Positions 1-5,561 of a stretch of DNA of 7,277 bases are shown here, one piece after another. The notes under the pieces are model-generated. The model searched no databases, had not been told where the DNA came from, and worked only from the letters and a program-made list of their open reading frames with translations. This stretch comes from an uncultured Spirochaetaceae bacterium (lineage in GTDB: Bacteria > Spirochaetota > Spirochaetia > Treponematales > Treponemataceae), in assembly GCA_902773215.1 (NCBI GenBank), contig CACYDQ010000262.1:1-7277 (forward strand), given 5' to 3'. How positions within the stretch are numbered: the first letter of the stretch is position 1; every line of letters starts with the position of its first letter. A program made the translations under genes and the position numbers.

Positions 1-370
1 CAAACTCTGCCACGATTTTATCCTGCAGGTCGTCAAGGAGTCTGTCCTTGTCCCTCTCATTCTGGTATTCGCTGTTCATGTCGATTTTAATGACGTTCAG
101 CTTGTTCAGGTTGGACGCAAAGCCCGGGTCCCCGCTTATCTTGAATGGAGCAAAGAGGACGCGGGAGTCGCAGCCCTTGGAGTAGTAGGCGGACAGCATG
201 TTGTCCGCAATCGTCTTGCCGAAGCGCCGGGGCCGGGACACGCAGACGTACTCCCGGGCTGTCTCCATGAAGCGGTTCATCGCGGCTATCATCATCGTCT
301 TGTCCACGTAGATTTCTGCGTGGGTGATTTTCTTGAAGTTCTCGTTGTTCGGGTTCAGGTAGATTCCCAT
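1..370 (-). CDS. AAA-ATPase-like protein, N-terminal part, cut by window edge
   Basis: Translating the minus strand from the ATG at 370 gives an open frame of about 123 residues that runs off the left edge. It starts MGIYLNPNNENFKKI and has YVDKT (residues 21-25), then a Walker-A-like SRPRRFGKT (45-53). This arrangement (start, YVDKT, RPRRFGKT) is the hallmark of the AAA-ATPase-like (PF09820) proteins that carry a C-terminal PD-(D/E)XK nuclease-like domain; full members are roughly 500-570 residues, so about three quarters is missing here. An AAAGGAG Shine-Dalgarno-like stretch lies about 10 nt upstream of the start. The cellular role of the family is not established; a mobile-element or defence-related ATPase/nuclease is often suspected. 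It is divergent from the GT87-like gene and unlike the second family member at 1913-2429 in detail (FKKITHAEIYVDKT against FEEIRKVGDYYVDKS), so it is a paralogue of another subgroup, not a recent copy. Family assignment is firm, function is not. Confidence 0.88.
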   Translation of the reverse strand, partial: MGIYLNPNNENFKKITHAEIYVDKTMMIAAMNRFMETAREYVCVSRPRRFGKTIADNMLSAYYSKGCDSRVLFAPFKISGDPGFASNLNKLNVIKIDMNSEYQNERDKDRLLDDLQDKIVAEF

Positions 371-397
371 GATGCCTTTTCTCCTTTGAGTAATCCA

Positions 398-426
398 ATG
401 GTAGCATTTGCTTTGCAAATTTTCAA
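398..426 (-). promoter_or_regulatory. putative sigma70-type promoter of the AAA-ATPase-like gene
   Basis: On the minus strand TTGAAA (426-421), a 17-nt spacer, and TACCAT (403-398) precede the ATG at 370. The -35 matches 5/6 and the -10 4/6 of consensus. The sequence just upstream, GGGGAAAA-N2-CTTGAAAA, is nearly repeated in front of the second AAA-ATPase-like gene, which supports it being a real promoter region. Confidence 0.45.
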
Positions 427-437
427 GCCTTTTCCCC

Positions 438-466
438 TACACAAGGACTGCGTTTCGTGCTAGAAT
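438..466 (+). promoter_or_regulatory. putative promoter of the GT87-like gene, leaderless arrangement
   Basis: TACACA (438-443), a 17-nt spacer and TAGAAT (461-466) are followed 7 nt later by an ATG at 474. The -10 matches 5/6 and the -35 4/6 of consensus. A transcript initiated at the usual distance would begin at or within a base or two of that ATG, and no Shine-Dalgarno sequence is visible, so leaderless translation is the simplest reading. It lies back to back with the divergent promoter at 398-426. Confidence 0.4.
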
Positions 467-473
467 GCTCGCT

Positions 474-1898
474 ATGACAAGACAGGATTTGAAGAAATGT
501 TGCCGTAATCCCATCCTTATATGCTGTGCCGTCCTTGCCCTAATTTCTGTTCTGCTTTTGTTCCCGGCAGTCAGGCTGCTGCTCGTCTCTGCCGCCGAAC
601 GCTTCATCGTCCGCCGTCCTCTGAGGGACACAGGCAAGTGGGACCGCCTGATGCTGCGCTATGCGAGCGTACAGCTGCTTGCGATTGTTGCTGTGGCGTG
701 GCTGCATAAAAGGACGGACCGTGTCATGTGCATCGCGAAGGCATTCGTAAGAGAGATACGCTTGTCCCATATTTTTCTGCTCCTGCTCATCCTTGCGTTC
801 GTGTTCCAGAATCTCGCGCTCATCGCCCATCCCGACAGGACGGGATGGTATATGGACTGTACGAATTTGTGGGATCATTATGTGTGCGTGCTCGGCGGCA
901 GAAGCCTTCATCTGGGAATGTATCCGCCCCTTGCCAGCTTCATATACCGTTTGTATGCCTCAATGCTCCCGGAGGATTTGTTCTCCGGCGACTGGAAGAC
1001 ACTCGCCTATTCCGACGGGGGAAGCTATGTCACGCTGTTGTTCTACCTTTTTTCCGTTGTTCCGTTCTGCTTGCTTTGCTTTGATTCGATAGAAGGAAAA
1101 AAAACTGAGAAGCTTGTTGCCACAACAGCCCTCTGTTGCTCGGCTCCATTCCTGTATTCCTTGATGCGTGGCAACATCGTTCTTTTTTCTGCTTGCGCCG
1201 CATTCTGCTTTTGCCGTTCTGCCCGCTCGGAGAACGGGTTTGTGCGGGCGGCCGGGCTTCTGGCCTTGTTCGTTGCCATCGGGACAAAGCTGTATCCCGT
1301 TGCGTTCGCAGCCCTGCTCGTAAAGGAGCGGAGGTGGAAGGAGCTTAAGGCCTGTCTCGTCATGGCCTTGCTCTTGTTTGTCTTCATGCTGACTTTCTTT
1401 GACGGGGGGATGTCCGAGATAGCGAATATGATGCGGCACATCACGAATTTTACAAGTACCTTCAAGGAGCATCATAATCTCTCTCTCAAGCGTCAGGTCT
1501 GGGACATTCTTTCGTTCTGCGGGCTTGCGAAGGACACGGGGCTTTTCCCAGTGCTGAATGTGGCAGTGTATGTCTTGTACATTGCGGCGAGCGGGGTACT
1601 GTTCTTCCTGACAAAAAAACGCTGGGTGGAGCTGATGCTTTTGACGCTGGCCTGTCTGCTGGTGCCCGGAATCGTCCGTCCCTACACGGAAGTGTTCCTC
1701 ATCATTCCAATTGTGGAACTGCTTAACAGCAAGGAAAAAGACGTATTCGTCTACCTTTCGTTAGTCTTCCTTCTGCCGATGCTGCTTTTTATCTGTGATT
1801 TGTCCCTGTTCGTCACCTTCCATGCGGGGCTTGTCACCTTCCCCCTCTTTGCCCTCTGTGCTGCCGAGGTTGTCCGGGAGCGGTATTGCAAGAAATGA
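474..1898 (+). CDS. GT87-like (DUF2029) polytopic membrane glycosyltransferase
   Basis: The 474-residue product is a hydrophobic multi-pass protein. A cytoplasmic, basic N-terminus leads into a membrane segment at about 13-40, followed by others at roughly 62-76, 98-118, 185-203, 218-247, 258-283, 293-309, 358-379, 386-400, 403-416 and 426-465. Motifs recalling the GT87/DUF2029 family are MYPPL (149-153) in the loop after the third segment, MRGN (231-234), GTKLYP (270-275) followed by KERRWKEL, and NLSLKR (335-340), with RPY (402-404) near the C-terminus. Family members of the GT-C fold move a sugar (often mannose) from a polyprenyl-phosphate donor to a lipid or glycan acceptor outside the membrane; donor and acceptor here are unknown. 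I chose the ATG at 474 because the longer frame starts with TTG at 408 inside the promoter region; an ATG at 465 is also possible but overlaps the -10 box. The stop codon is part of a hairpin with the convergent pseudogene. It stands alone, not in an operon. Confidence 0.78.
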   Translation: MTRQDLKKCCRNPILICCAVLALISVLLLFPAVRLLLVSAAERFIVRRPLRDTGKWDRLMLRYASVQLLAIVAVAWLHKRTDRVMCIAKAFVREIRLSHIFLLLLILAFVFQNLALIAHPDRTGWYMDCTNLWDHYVCVLGGRSLHLGMYPPLASFIYRLYASMLPEDLFSGDWKTLAYSDGGSYVTLLFYLFSVVPFCLLCFDSIEGKKTEKLVATTALCCSAPFLYSLMRGNIVLFSACAAFCFCRSARSENGFVRAAGLLALFVAIGTKLYPVAFAALLVKERRWKELKACLVMALLLFVFMLTFFDGGMSEIANMMRHITNFTSTFKEHHNLSLKRQVWDILSFCGLAKDTGLFPVLNVAVYVLYIAASGVLFFLTKKRWVELMLLTLACLLVPGIVRPYTEVFLIIPIVELLNSKEKDVFVYLSLVFLLPMLLFICDLSLFVTFHAGLVTFPLFALCAAEVVRERYCKK

Positions 1899-1915
1899 GA
1901 CAAGAAGTTGTCTCA
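1896..1915. other. perfect hairpin containing both convergent stop codons
   Basis: TGAGACAA (1896-1903), loop GAAG, TTGTCTCA (1908-1915) forms a perfect 8-bp stem with a 4-nt loop. The first three bases are the TGA stop of the GT87-like gene, and the last three, read on the minus strand, are the TGA stop of the AAA-ATPase-like remnant. No clean T-tract follows on either strand (minus-strand reading continues with TTTCTT), so it may act as a weak bidirectional terminator or 3'-end stabiliser but is not a textbook intrinsic terminator. Confidence 0.6.
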
Positions 1916-2429
1916 CATGGATGCAGGAGTTTCTGAGGTTTCTTTTCTGACAAGTGCCCGCTTCCTGAAGAATGCAACACCGTAACGGAGTACCTGCCCA
2001 TAGTCGTAGAATGCATCAGCATATTTTTTCGTGTCAATCTGCGTAAGGGTCTTGAGAGATCCTTGGACTTCAGCATCTGAGGCCGTGTTTGAGCTTGTCA
2101 TAGGCAAGCTCAAAATCATTCCCGTCTGCTTCCTTGAGCGAGATGAAGAGGACGGGGCGGCTGTTCATCCACTCCTTGCAGAAGTCCGGGTGCTTCATGA
2201 TGTCGAGCCCGTCGAATATTGCATGGCTGTCTTTCCTGACGTTGAAGAAGTTGTCAATCATGCTCATCGTGAGCGTCTTGCCGAACCTGCGCGGGCGCGT
2301 GAAGAGCGTGACCTTGTTGCCTGCGTTCTCTACAAGCTCATAGAGCAATTCGCTTTTGTCAACATAATAGTCGCCGACTTTTCTGATTTCCTCAAAATCA
2401 GATTTGCCTACGCCAAGCCTGAATGCCAT
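1913..2429 (-). pseudogene. AAA-ATPase-like/PD-(D/E)XK protein with large internal deletion
   Basis: The true start is the ATG at 2429, set by a perfect AGGAGG 5 nt upstream; an in-frame extension to 2462 has no such support. The first part reads MAFRLGVGKSDFEEIRKVGD, YYVDKS (21-26), TRPRRFGKT (44-52) and SRPVLFISLK (90-99), a standard N-terminus of the PF09820 family, and stops after 119 residues at a TGA. In the next frame, from about 2080 to 1913, the translation has TKKYADAF, then GQVLRYGVAFFRKRALV, which matches the usual last 40 residues of the same family (the end of its PD-(D/E)XK domain). The middle, some 350-400 residues in an intact relative, is gone, and the join near 2060-2090 is out of frame. 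The truncated product keeps the P-loop-like motif but lacks the rest of the ATPase and the nuclease core, so it is probably non-functional. The promoter and ribosome binding site look intact, suggesting a recent deletion. Confidence 0.85.
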
Positions 2430-2434
2430 GACAT

Positions 2435-2440
2435 CCTCCT
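2435..2440 (-). promoter_or_regulatory. strong Shine-Dalgarno that fixes the start at 2429
   Basis: AGGAGG on the minus strand lies 5 nt before ATG 2429, a consensus ribosome binding site. It shows that the natural start is MAFRLG and not the ATT/TTG-rich extension upstream. It contrasts with the two glycosyltransferase genes, which show no such site. Confidence 0.8.
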
Positions 2441-2452
2441 GTGAATGATTCA

Positions 2453-2481
2453 ATAATAACACGTGGGCGGTAAGTTTTCAA
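2453..2481 (-). promoter_or_regulatory. putative promoter of the AAA-ATPase-like pseudogene
   Basis: TTGAAA (2481-2476), a 17-nt spacer and TATTAT (2458-2453), each 5/6 to consensus, precede the Shine-Dalgarno by a 12-nt gap. The upstream GGGGAAAA-N-CTTGAAAA resembles the corresponding region of the AAA gene at 1-370. Confidence 0.6.
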
Positions 2482-2549
2482 GTTTTTCCCCTTTTATTTT
2501 AACTGTCTGAAAGCCCCTGTGTCGCTCCTCTTAAGACAGTGTTTTTTGC

Positions 2550-2594
2550 TTGTTGATTAACCAGTCAGCGAGCTTTGACAAAAGAAATTACGGA
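2550..2594 (+). pseudogene. possible remnant of an OST-HTH (LOTUS)/NYN protein
   Basis: Read on the plus strand, this stretch encodes LLINQSASFDKRNYG. The pattern NQ-x-[SA]-x-FD-x-RNYG resembles the conserved SFDxRNYGY signature inside the OST-HTH/LOTUS domain of bacterial NYN-domain (PIN-like RNase) proteins. Only about 15 codons match. The frame is closed by a TAA shortly upstream (2529-2531), and downstream the resemblance stops where the stop codon of the minus-strand glycosyltransferase gene begins. If real, it is a scrap left at a recombination junction; it could equally be chance. The rest of the 2463-2587 gap holds the promoter of the AAA pseudogene and a weak 6-bp CTGTCT/AGACAG inverted repeat; I see no clear terminator. 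Confidence 0.22.
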
Positions 2595-4609
2595 AGTCCT
2601 TCCTTTTCGGTTGTAAGTACGAAGGATGAGAGCGTCATTATCTTTTCAGATTCGTTTTTGACCAGAACTTCAAAATTGCTGGTCGCCTTGGGAATGGAAA
2701 ATTTCAGTTCAATTTTGGTATCCGAAATGTTACTGGTAAACGGATACTGAACTTCACCAAAATGTGAGTAAACTTCAATTTGTGCTTGGTACAGTCCATC
2801 TCCTTCTATAATAACCTTGTAACTTCCGGGAAGAACTGTCCAGTACGGACCATAGCTCCTGCCATTCGGTTCTAGGAATCGATTGCCATCGACATCGTAA
2901 CCGGCCTTTATGTTGTTTCCTGTAAAGCTGTAAACACGGGGTGCATACAGCTCCTTTATAACTCCTTTTGGATTGTAGGCTTCCCACAGTTTCTTGTTTG
3001 GGTCATACGAATAGACTCCGTCGTCCAGCTCGTCGTTAGCTAAAATCCAGAAGAACAAGGCTCTTTCGTAGTCATTGCTCCCCACATTCCAGATTCCATG
3101 CCAATTTCTCGGCTCGTTTCCGGAATAACCATTCAATGTAGGAATATCATAGAGACATGCAATATCGTATGCGTCCAGCTGCTTGAAAGCATTATCTCTG
3201 CTGTCCCCTTCTTTGGGTAATATGAAGAATGTCCTTGCGTCCTTCGGTGGCTCTGGAACTTCTTCCCTAAAACGAAGGGCACTATTCCTGTTCCAGCCTG
3301 TTCCAACACCGCCACGTGTTATCTGCGATATAAACAGCAATACAAGGATAGATAATGAAGGTGCTGTTTTTTTTAGTCCTCGGAAATTACCGTGGCAAAT
3401 CGAACCGCAAAGGGCAATGCTGAGAGATATGGGAAAACTGAGGAAGAAGAGAAAACGACCTATGCCCCGTATAGATTTTGCTCCGGGAATAAATTTATAG
3501 ACAAGCATCCACAGGGAAAGCCCTCCGTCACTGAGCTTTAAGCAGAGTAAGATGCAGACGATAATGGATGTGAAAAATGATTTCACAAACGCGTTTTCAT
3601 AATCCTTAACGGTTGCCTTCGTCTTTTCGAATAGTCGGAATGATCCGAAGAAGAAGATTAGAACAATAACAGGAAAACCTGTCGCTTCAAAGTTGCGAAT
3701 TCCCAGGCGACGGATGATTTTTCCGAATATCATATTCCGTTCTGTAACATTTATCAGCCCTGCAATATCAGGTAAGCTCTGCCACTCATATCCGTAGCCA
3801 CCTCCCGCTTTTAGTACGGGCAGGTATATGCAGCAGAAAGGAATAAACAGAGCTACGGTAAGGAGAACAAACAGGATTGCATCCCATCGCAAGTCTAAAA
3901 GAATTTTGTGAGCTTTTTCTTTTATCGGTAATTTTATGGAATGAATCTGTGCAATATAGGTAATTACTAGCACAAGGCAGAAGAGAGCCGCAAAAAACGC
4001 GATGTACCATCCTGTGTACAGTATGAGGAAATAACTGAGTATGAAGGCCGTAATGCTGGCATTCCGTTTTTTCCTGTTCTCCCAGAACCTGACTATCCGT
4101 GCGAACGAAATGGCAAACAGGGGCATGAAGTTCACTGTGGAAAGCTGTGTGTGCCCGAAGCCTATATCGGCGAATACTGAGGAGTACGAAAAAGAAAGAA
4201 GTGCGAGGAACGACCAGAACAGGGGCAGCTTAAGCTCCCTTCGGCACAGAAGAAACATAGTGACGCTTCCGAAGATATGCAGGGCAATAAGGGTGCATTT
4301 AAATGCTTGGTAAACATCAAGCCCGATGGCTCGGAAAATGCTGTGGACAAGGCCATAGCCCAAGAACATGTCTGAATACCCCATCGTTCCCTTGGCTGGA
4401 AAAAACATAAGGGTATCGGCGAACCGCTCTTTCCCGCAGAAGAACCGGAACCAGTGTTCCGTCAGAAGCATGGTCAGCCGTCCGTCTGCGCTGTCACTGA
4501 ACAATTTATCGTTCCCCAACATATTGCGGAAAAAGAACATCTCGAAAAAAGCGATAGCAAAGAAGGGAAGGATGTGTATGACTGTCTTTTTTAGATTATT
4601 CATCTGCAT
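2588..4609 (-). CDS. GT-C-like membrane glycosyltransferase with C-terminal beta-rich domain
   Basis: The 673-residue protein begins with a membrane segment (9-28), then an external loop with acidic SDSADGR (38-44) and a FFPAKGTMGYSD motif (69-80), the arrangement of the catalytic first loop in GT-C glycosyltransferases. Further hydrophobic segments lie at about 84-97, 104-122, 129-147, 159-173, 186-221, 243-266, 311-325, 342-357 and 384-402, with another at 417-430. The signatures YKFIPGAKSIRGIGRF (371-386) and LNGYSGNEP (492-500) are shared by large bacterial membrane glycosyltransferases of surface-polysaccharide loci. Residues 430-673 are soluble; the last 100, with PNGRSYGPYWTVLPGSYKV (581-599), look like an extracytoplasmic beta-sandwich that may bind glycan. 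Probably adds a sugar from a lipid-phosphate donor to an envelope glycan; substrate unknown. Starts are ATG 4609 or ATG 4603; neither has a Shine-Dalgarno, and 4609 sits 8 nt after a -10 box. Its promoter is embedded in repeat copy A. It is AT-richer than the GT87-like gene. Confidence 0.8.
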   Translation of the reverse strand: MQMNNLKKTVIHILPFFAIAFFEMFFFRNMLGNDKLFSDSADGRLTMLLTEHWFRFFCGKERFADTLMFFPAKGTMGYSDMFLGYGLVHSIFRAIGLDVYQAFKCTLIALHIFGSVTMFLLCRRELKLPLFWSFLALLSFSYSSVFADIGFGHTQLSTVNFMPLFAISFARIVRFWENRKKRNASITAFILSYFLILYTGWYIAFFAALFCLVLVITYIAQIHSIKLPIKEKAHKILLDLRWDAILFVLLTVALFIPFCCIYLPVLKAGGGYGYEWQSLPDIAGLINVTERNMIFGKIIRRLGIRNFEATGFPVIVLIFFFGSFRLFEKTKATVKDYENAFVKSFFTSIIVCILLCLKLSDGGLSLWMLVYKFIPGAKSIRGIGRFLFFLSFPISLSIALCGSICHGNFRGLKKTAPSLSILVLLFISQITRGGVGTGWNRNSALRFREEVPEPPKDARTFFILPKEGDSRDNAFKQLDAYDIACLYDIPTLNGYSGNEPRNWHGIWNVGSNDYERALFFWILANDELDDGVYSYDPNKKLWEAYNPKGVIKELYAPRVYSFTGNNIKAGYDVDGNRFLEPNGRSYGPYWTVLPGSYKVIIEGDGLYQAQIEVYSHFGEVQYPFTSNISDTKIELKFSIPKATSNFEVLVKNESEKIMTLSSFVLTTEKEGLP

Positions 4610-4617
4610 GGTATAGA

Positions 4618-4645
4618 ATTATCTATAGAAAAGCCGTTTTGTCAA
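4618..4645 (-). promoter_or_regulatory. promoter at the edge of repeat copy A, drives the GT-C gene
   Basis: A perfect TTGACA (4645-4640), a 16-nt spacer and GATAAT (4623-4618, 5/6) lie directly before ATG 4609, with only TCTATACC between the -10 and the start. The -35 and most of the spacer (TTGACAAAAC-N-GCTTTTCT) are conserved in repeat copy B; the -10 is not. The expected transcription start is within 1-2 nt of the ATG, so the mRNA may be leaderless, or the ATG at 4603 is used with a very short leader. Confidence 0.65.
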
Positions 4646-4828
4646 GCACTCGGGATGGGCAAGGCAGGTTCCCCGGTGTCGTTCTGCTAATTGCCCCTGT
4701 ATCGTTCCGGTAATTGAACATCGTTCCGATAATCTGCCTCATTGCGCTTGTAATCTACATCATTCTGCGGTAAAATGATGTAGATTTGCGACAAAATGAA
4801 GGAGATTGTACCCTGAATGAGGCCGTTT
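4627..4828. repeat. dyad-symmetric intergenic repeat, copy A
   Basis: This is one of two related copies in the window, in the same orientation as copy B. It shares a 49-bp identical core (4720-4768 with 6331-6379), then a palindrome, then 42 bp (4787-4828) with 33 identities to copy B, and, at the other edge, the TTGACAAAAC-N-GCTTTTCT box. The part between that box and the core (about 4646-4700) is only loosely similar. Internally it is built from degenerate units like AATGATGTAGATT. On the plus strand units start at 4774, 4795 and 4816 (exactly 21 bp apart). On the minus strand they start at 4764, 4743, 4725, 4706 and 4683. The two sets diverge from the palindrome centre near 4769. The repeat truncates a membrane-protein remnant on one side and supplies the promoter of the GT-C gene on the other. 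The class of element is unknown to me. Confidence 0.85.
4752..4786. repeat. central palindrome of repeat copy A
   Basis: AATCTACATCATT (4752-4764) and AATGATGTAGATT (4774-4786) are perfect 13-bp inverted arms around a 9-nt centre, CTGCGGTAA. No T-tract follows on either strand, so it is unlikely to be an intrinsic terminator. The arms are identical in copy B, whereas the centre differs. Confidence 0.9.
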
Positions 4829-5039
4829 CCTATGAAAAAAAATACAGCACTTATACAAATAAATGTGAAAAGAGTTAAAGGAACAAGGGTGTGTAGCTGG
4901 AACCAGAATTCAGATTCATTACGGAGGAATGCTTCCACAGGTGCGAAAATGCAGAGCATGAAAGCCAGCATGAACGCAAGAATACTACAAGTTTTGTGTT
5001 TGCAATATGGGAAGAGGAATTTGTTAACTTTTTAATCAT
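4829..5039 (-). pseudogene. truncated, frameshifted N-terminus of a membrane protein
   Basis: On the minus strand one frame, open after the TAA at 5034-5032, reads KVNKFLFPYCKHK, then a membrane segment SILAFMLAFMLCIFAPVEAF, a loop RNESEFWFQLH, and a second membrane segment TLVPLTLFTFICISAVFFFI. This looks like the natural N-terminus of a polytopic envelope protein. The EFWF loop recalls large membrane proteins of surface-polysaccharide loci, but I cannot name the family. There is no proper start in this frame. One extra A in the A5 run (5033-5029) would join it to ATG 5039, giving MIKKVNKFLFPY. The likeness to a coding sequence ends where repeat copy A begins (about 4828-4835); the frame then stays open through the repeat to a stop at 4687, but that tail is repeat sequence. 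So the gene is disrupted at both ends, and the remnant is probably dead. A shorter product from ATG 4971 cannot be excluded. Confidence 0.6.
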
Positions 5040-5090
5040 GTCTTGTTTTTTGGTATGCATCTGAAGTGATTTTTCCTTTATGCTCAGATA

Positions 5091-5561
5091 TCACGCCGGC
5101 AGATCCTTCTGCCGTTTCTCAATGAGGCTATTCATCACGTCTATGAATTTATCCTCTGGTGCTTCATGCAAGGGGTAATACATGTTGATTATGTCATGAA
5201 AAGCAATCAGTTCCCTTATCCGCGAAAATGTAAGGCCGCTTTTCCATTGGTAAAAGGCCGTAATCCAGCCTGCCCAGTATTCGGGGCTTCTGTCAAAGCG
5301 AACGAAGCCTAGCGGCGTTTCCGGGATATTGCCGTTGTAGCCCACCCTCTCAAAAACCGTAAGCACAAGCTCCGTTCCTGAACATCCGCAGATGAAAACG
5401 GGAGACTTCGTTTCGATTTGTTTTGCCACTTTGGAGACGATGAGAAAATCATAGAAGGCATCTGCTCCGATACCGCATCCGTTCACAGCAAAATCAGTGG
5501 CAAAACCAAGGTTTTCCATGAGGTCGGGAAGAAAAGACTTATCGTAGTCTTGGGTCGTCAT
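5091..5561 (-). CDS. small partner of DUF3990 protein, probable antitoxin
   Basis: A 156-residue soluble protein with no signal or membrane segment. It starts 23 nt inside the upstream DUF3990 gene, with its own strong AAGGAG 7 nt before ATG 5561, so the pair is co-transcribed and probably translationally coupled. The C-terminal half is the recognisable part: residues 91-146 hold PEYWAGWITAFYQWKSGLTF followed by DIINMYYPLHEA and DVMNSLI. This matches a family I recall beside DUF3990 genes in gut Clostridia and relatives (pattern YW-x-GW-x-x-AYYQW...MYP-x-x-HE). The N-terminal half carries GIGADAFYDFLIVSKVAKQIE and a small GCSGTEL turn (59-65). No catalytic motif is visible. By position, size and overlap I infer it neutralises the DUF3990 protein; an alternative is an accessory or co-toxin, since antitoxins more often precede their toxins. 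About 40 bp after its stop lies the membrane-protein remnant. Confidence 0.72.
   Translation of the reverse strand: MTTQDYDKSFLPDLMENLGFATDFAVNGCGIGADAFYDFLIVSKVAKQIETKSPVFICGCSGTELVLTVFERVGYNGNIPETPLGFVRFDRSPEYWAGWITAFYQWKSGLTFSRIRELIAFHDIINMYYPLHEAPEDKFIDVMNSLIEKRQKDLPA

Noticed and set aside
87..407. 106-residue minus-strand frame rich in D, R and P
   Set aside because: It overlaps, in another frame, the real AAA-ATPase-like N-terminus (1-370) with its YVDKT and RPRRFGKT motifs, and looks like a shadow of it.
408..473. N-terminal extension of the GT87-like protein from a TTG at 408
   Set aside because: It would cover the putative -35 and -10 boxes, has no ribosome binding site and adds a segment not typical for the family.
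2031..2444. 137-residue plus-strand frame opposite the AAA pseudogene
   Set aside because: Antisense shadow; the minus strand shows clear family motifs and a consensus ribosome binding site.
4687..4828. Open minus-strand frame through repeat copy A encoding a heptad-like peptide (NDVDYKR, NEADYRN)
   Set aside because: The 21-bp unit equals seven codons and the frame is open in copy A, but the corresponding frame in copy B has a stop on the upstream side of the palindrome and the units turn around at the dyad centre. DNA-level symmetry explains it better than a protein repeat.
4679..4828. CRISPR array
   Set aside because: Units are only about 21 bp with no separate unique spacers, are degenerate, and change orientation at the palindrome. 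No cas gene is present.
5061..5090. Terminator after the DUF3990 operon
   Set aside because: Only a 6-bp ATCTGA/TCAGAT stem with a long loop and no T-tract; too weak to call.
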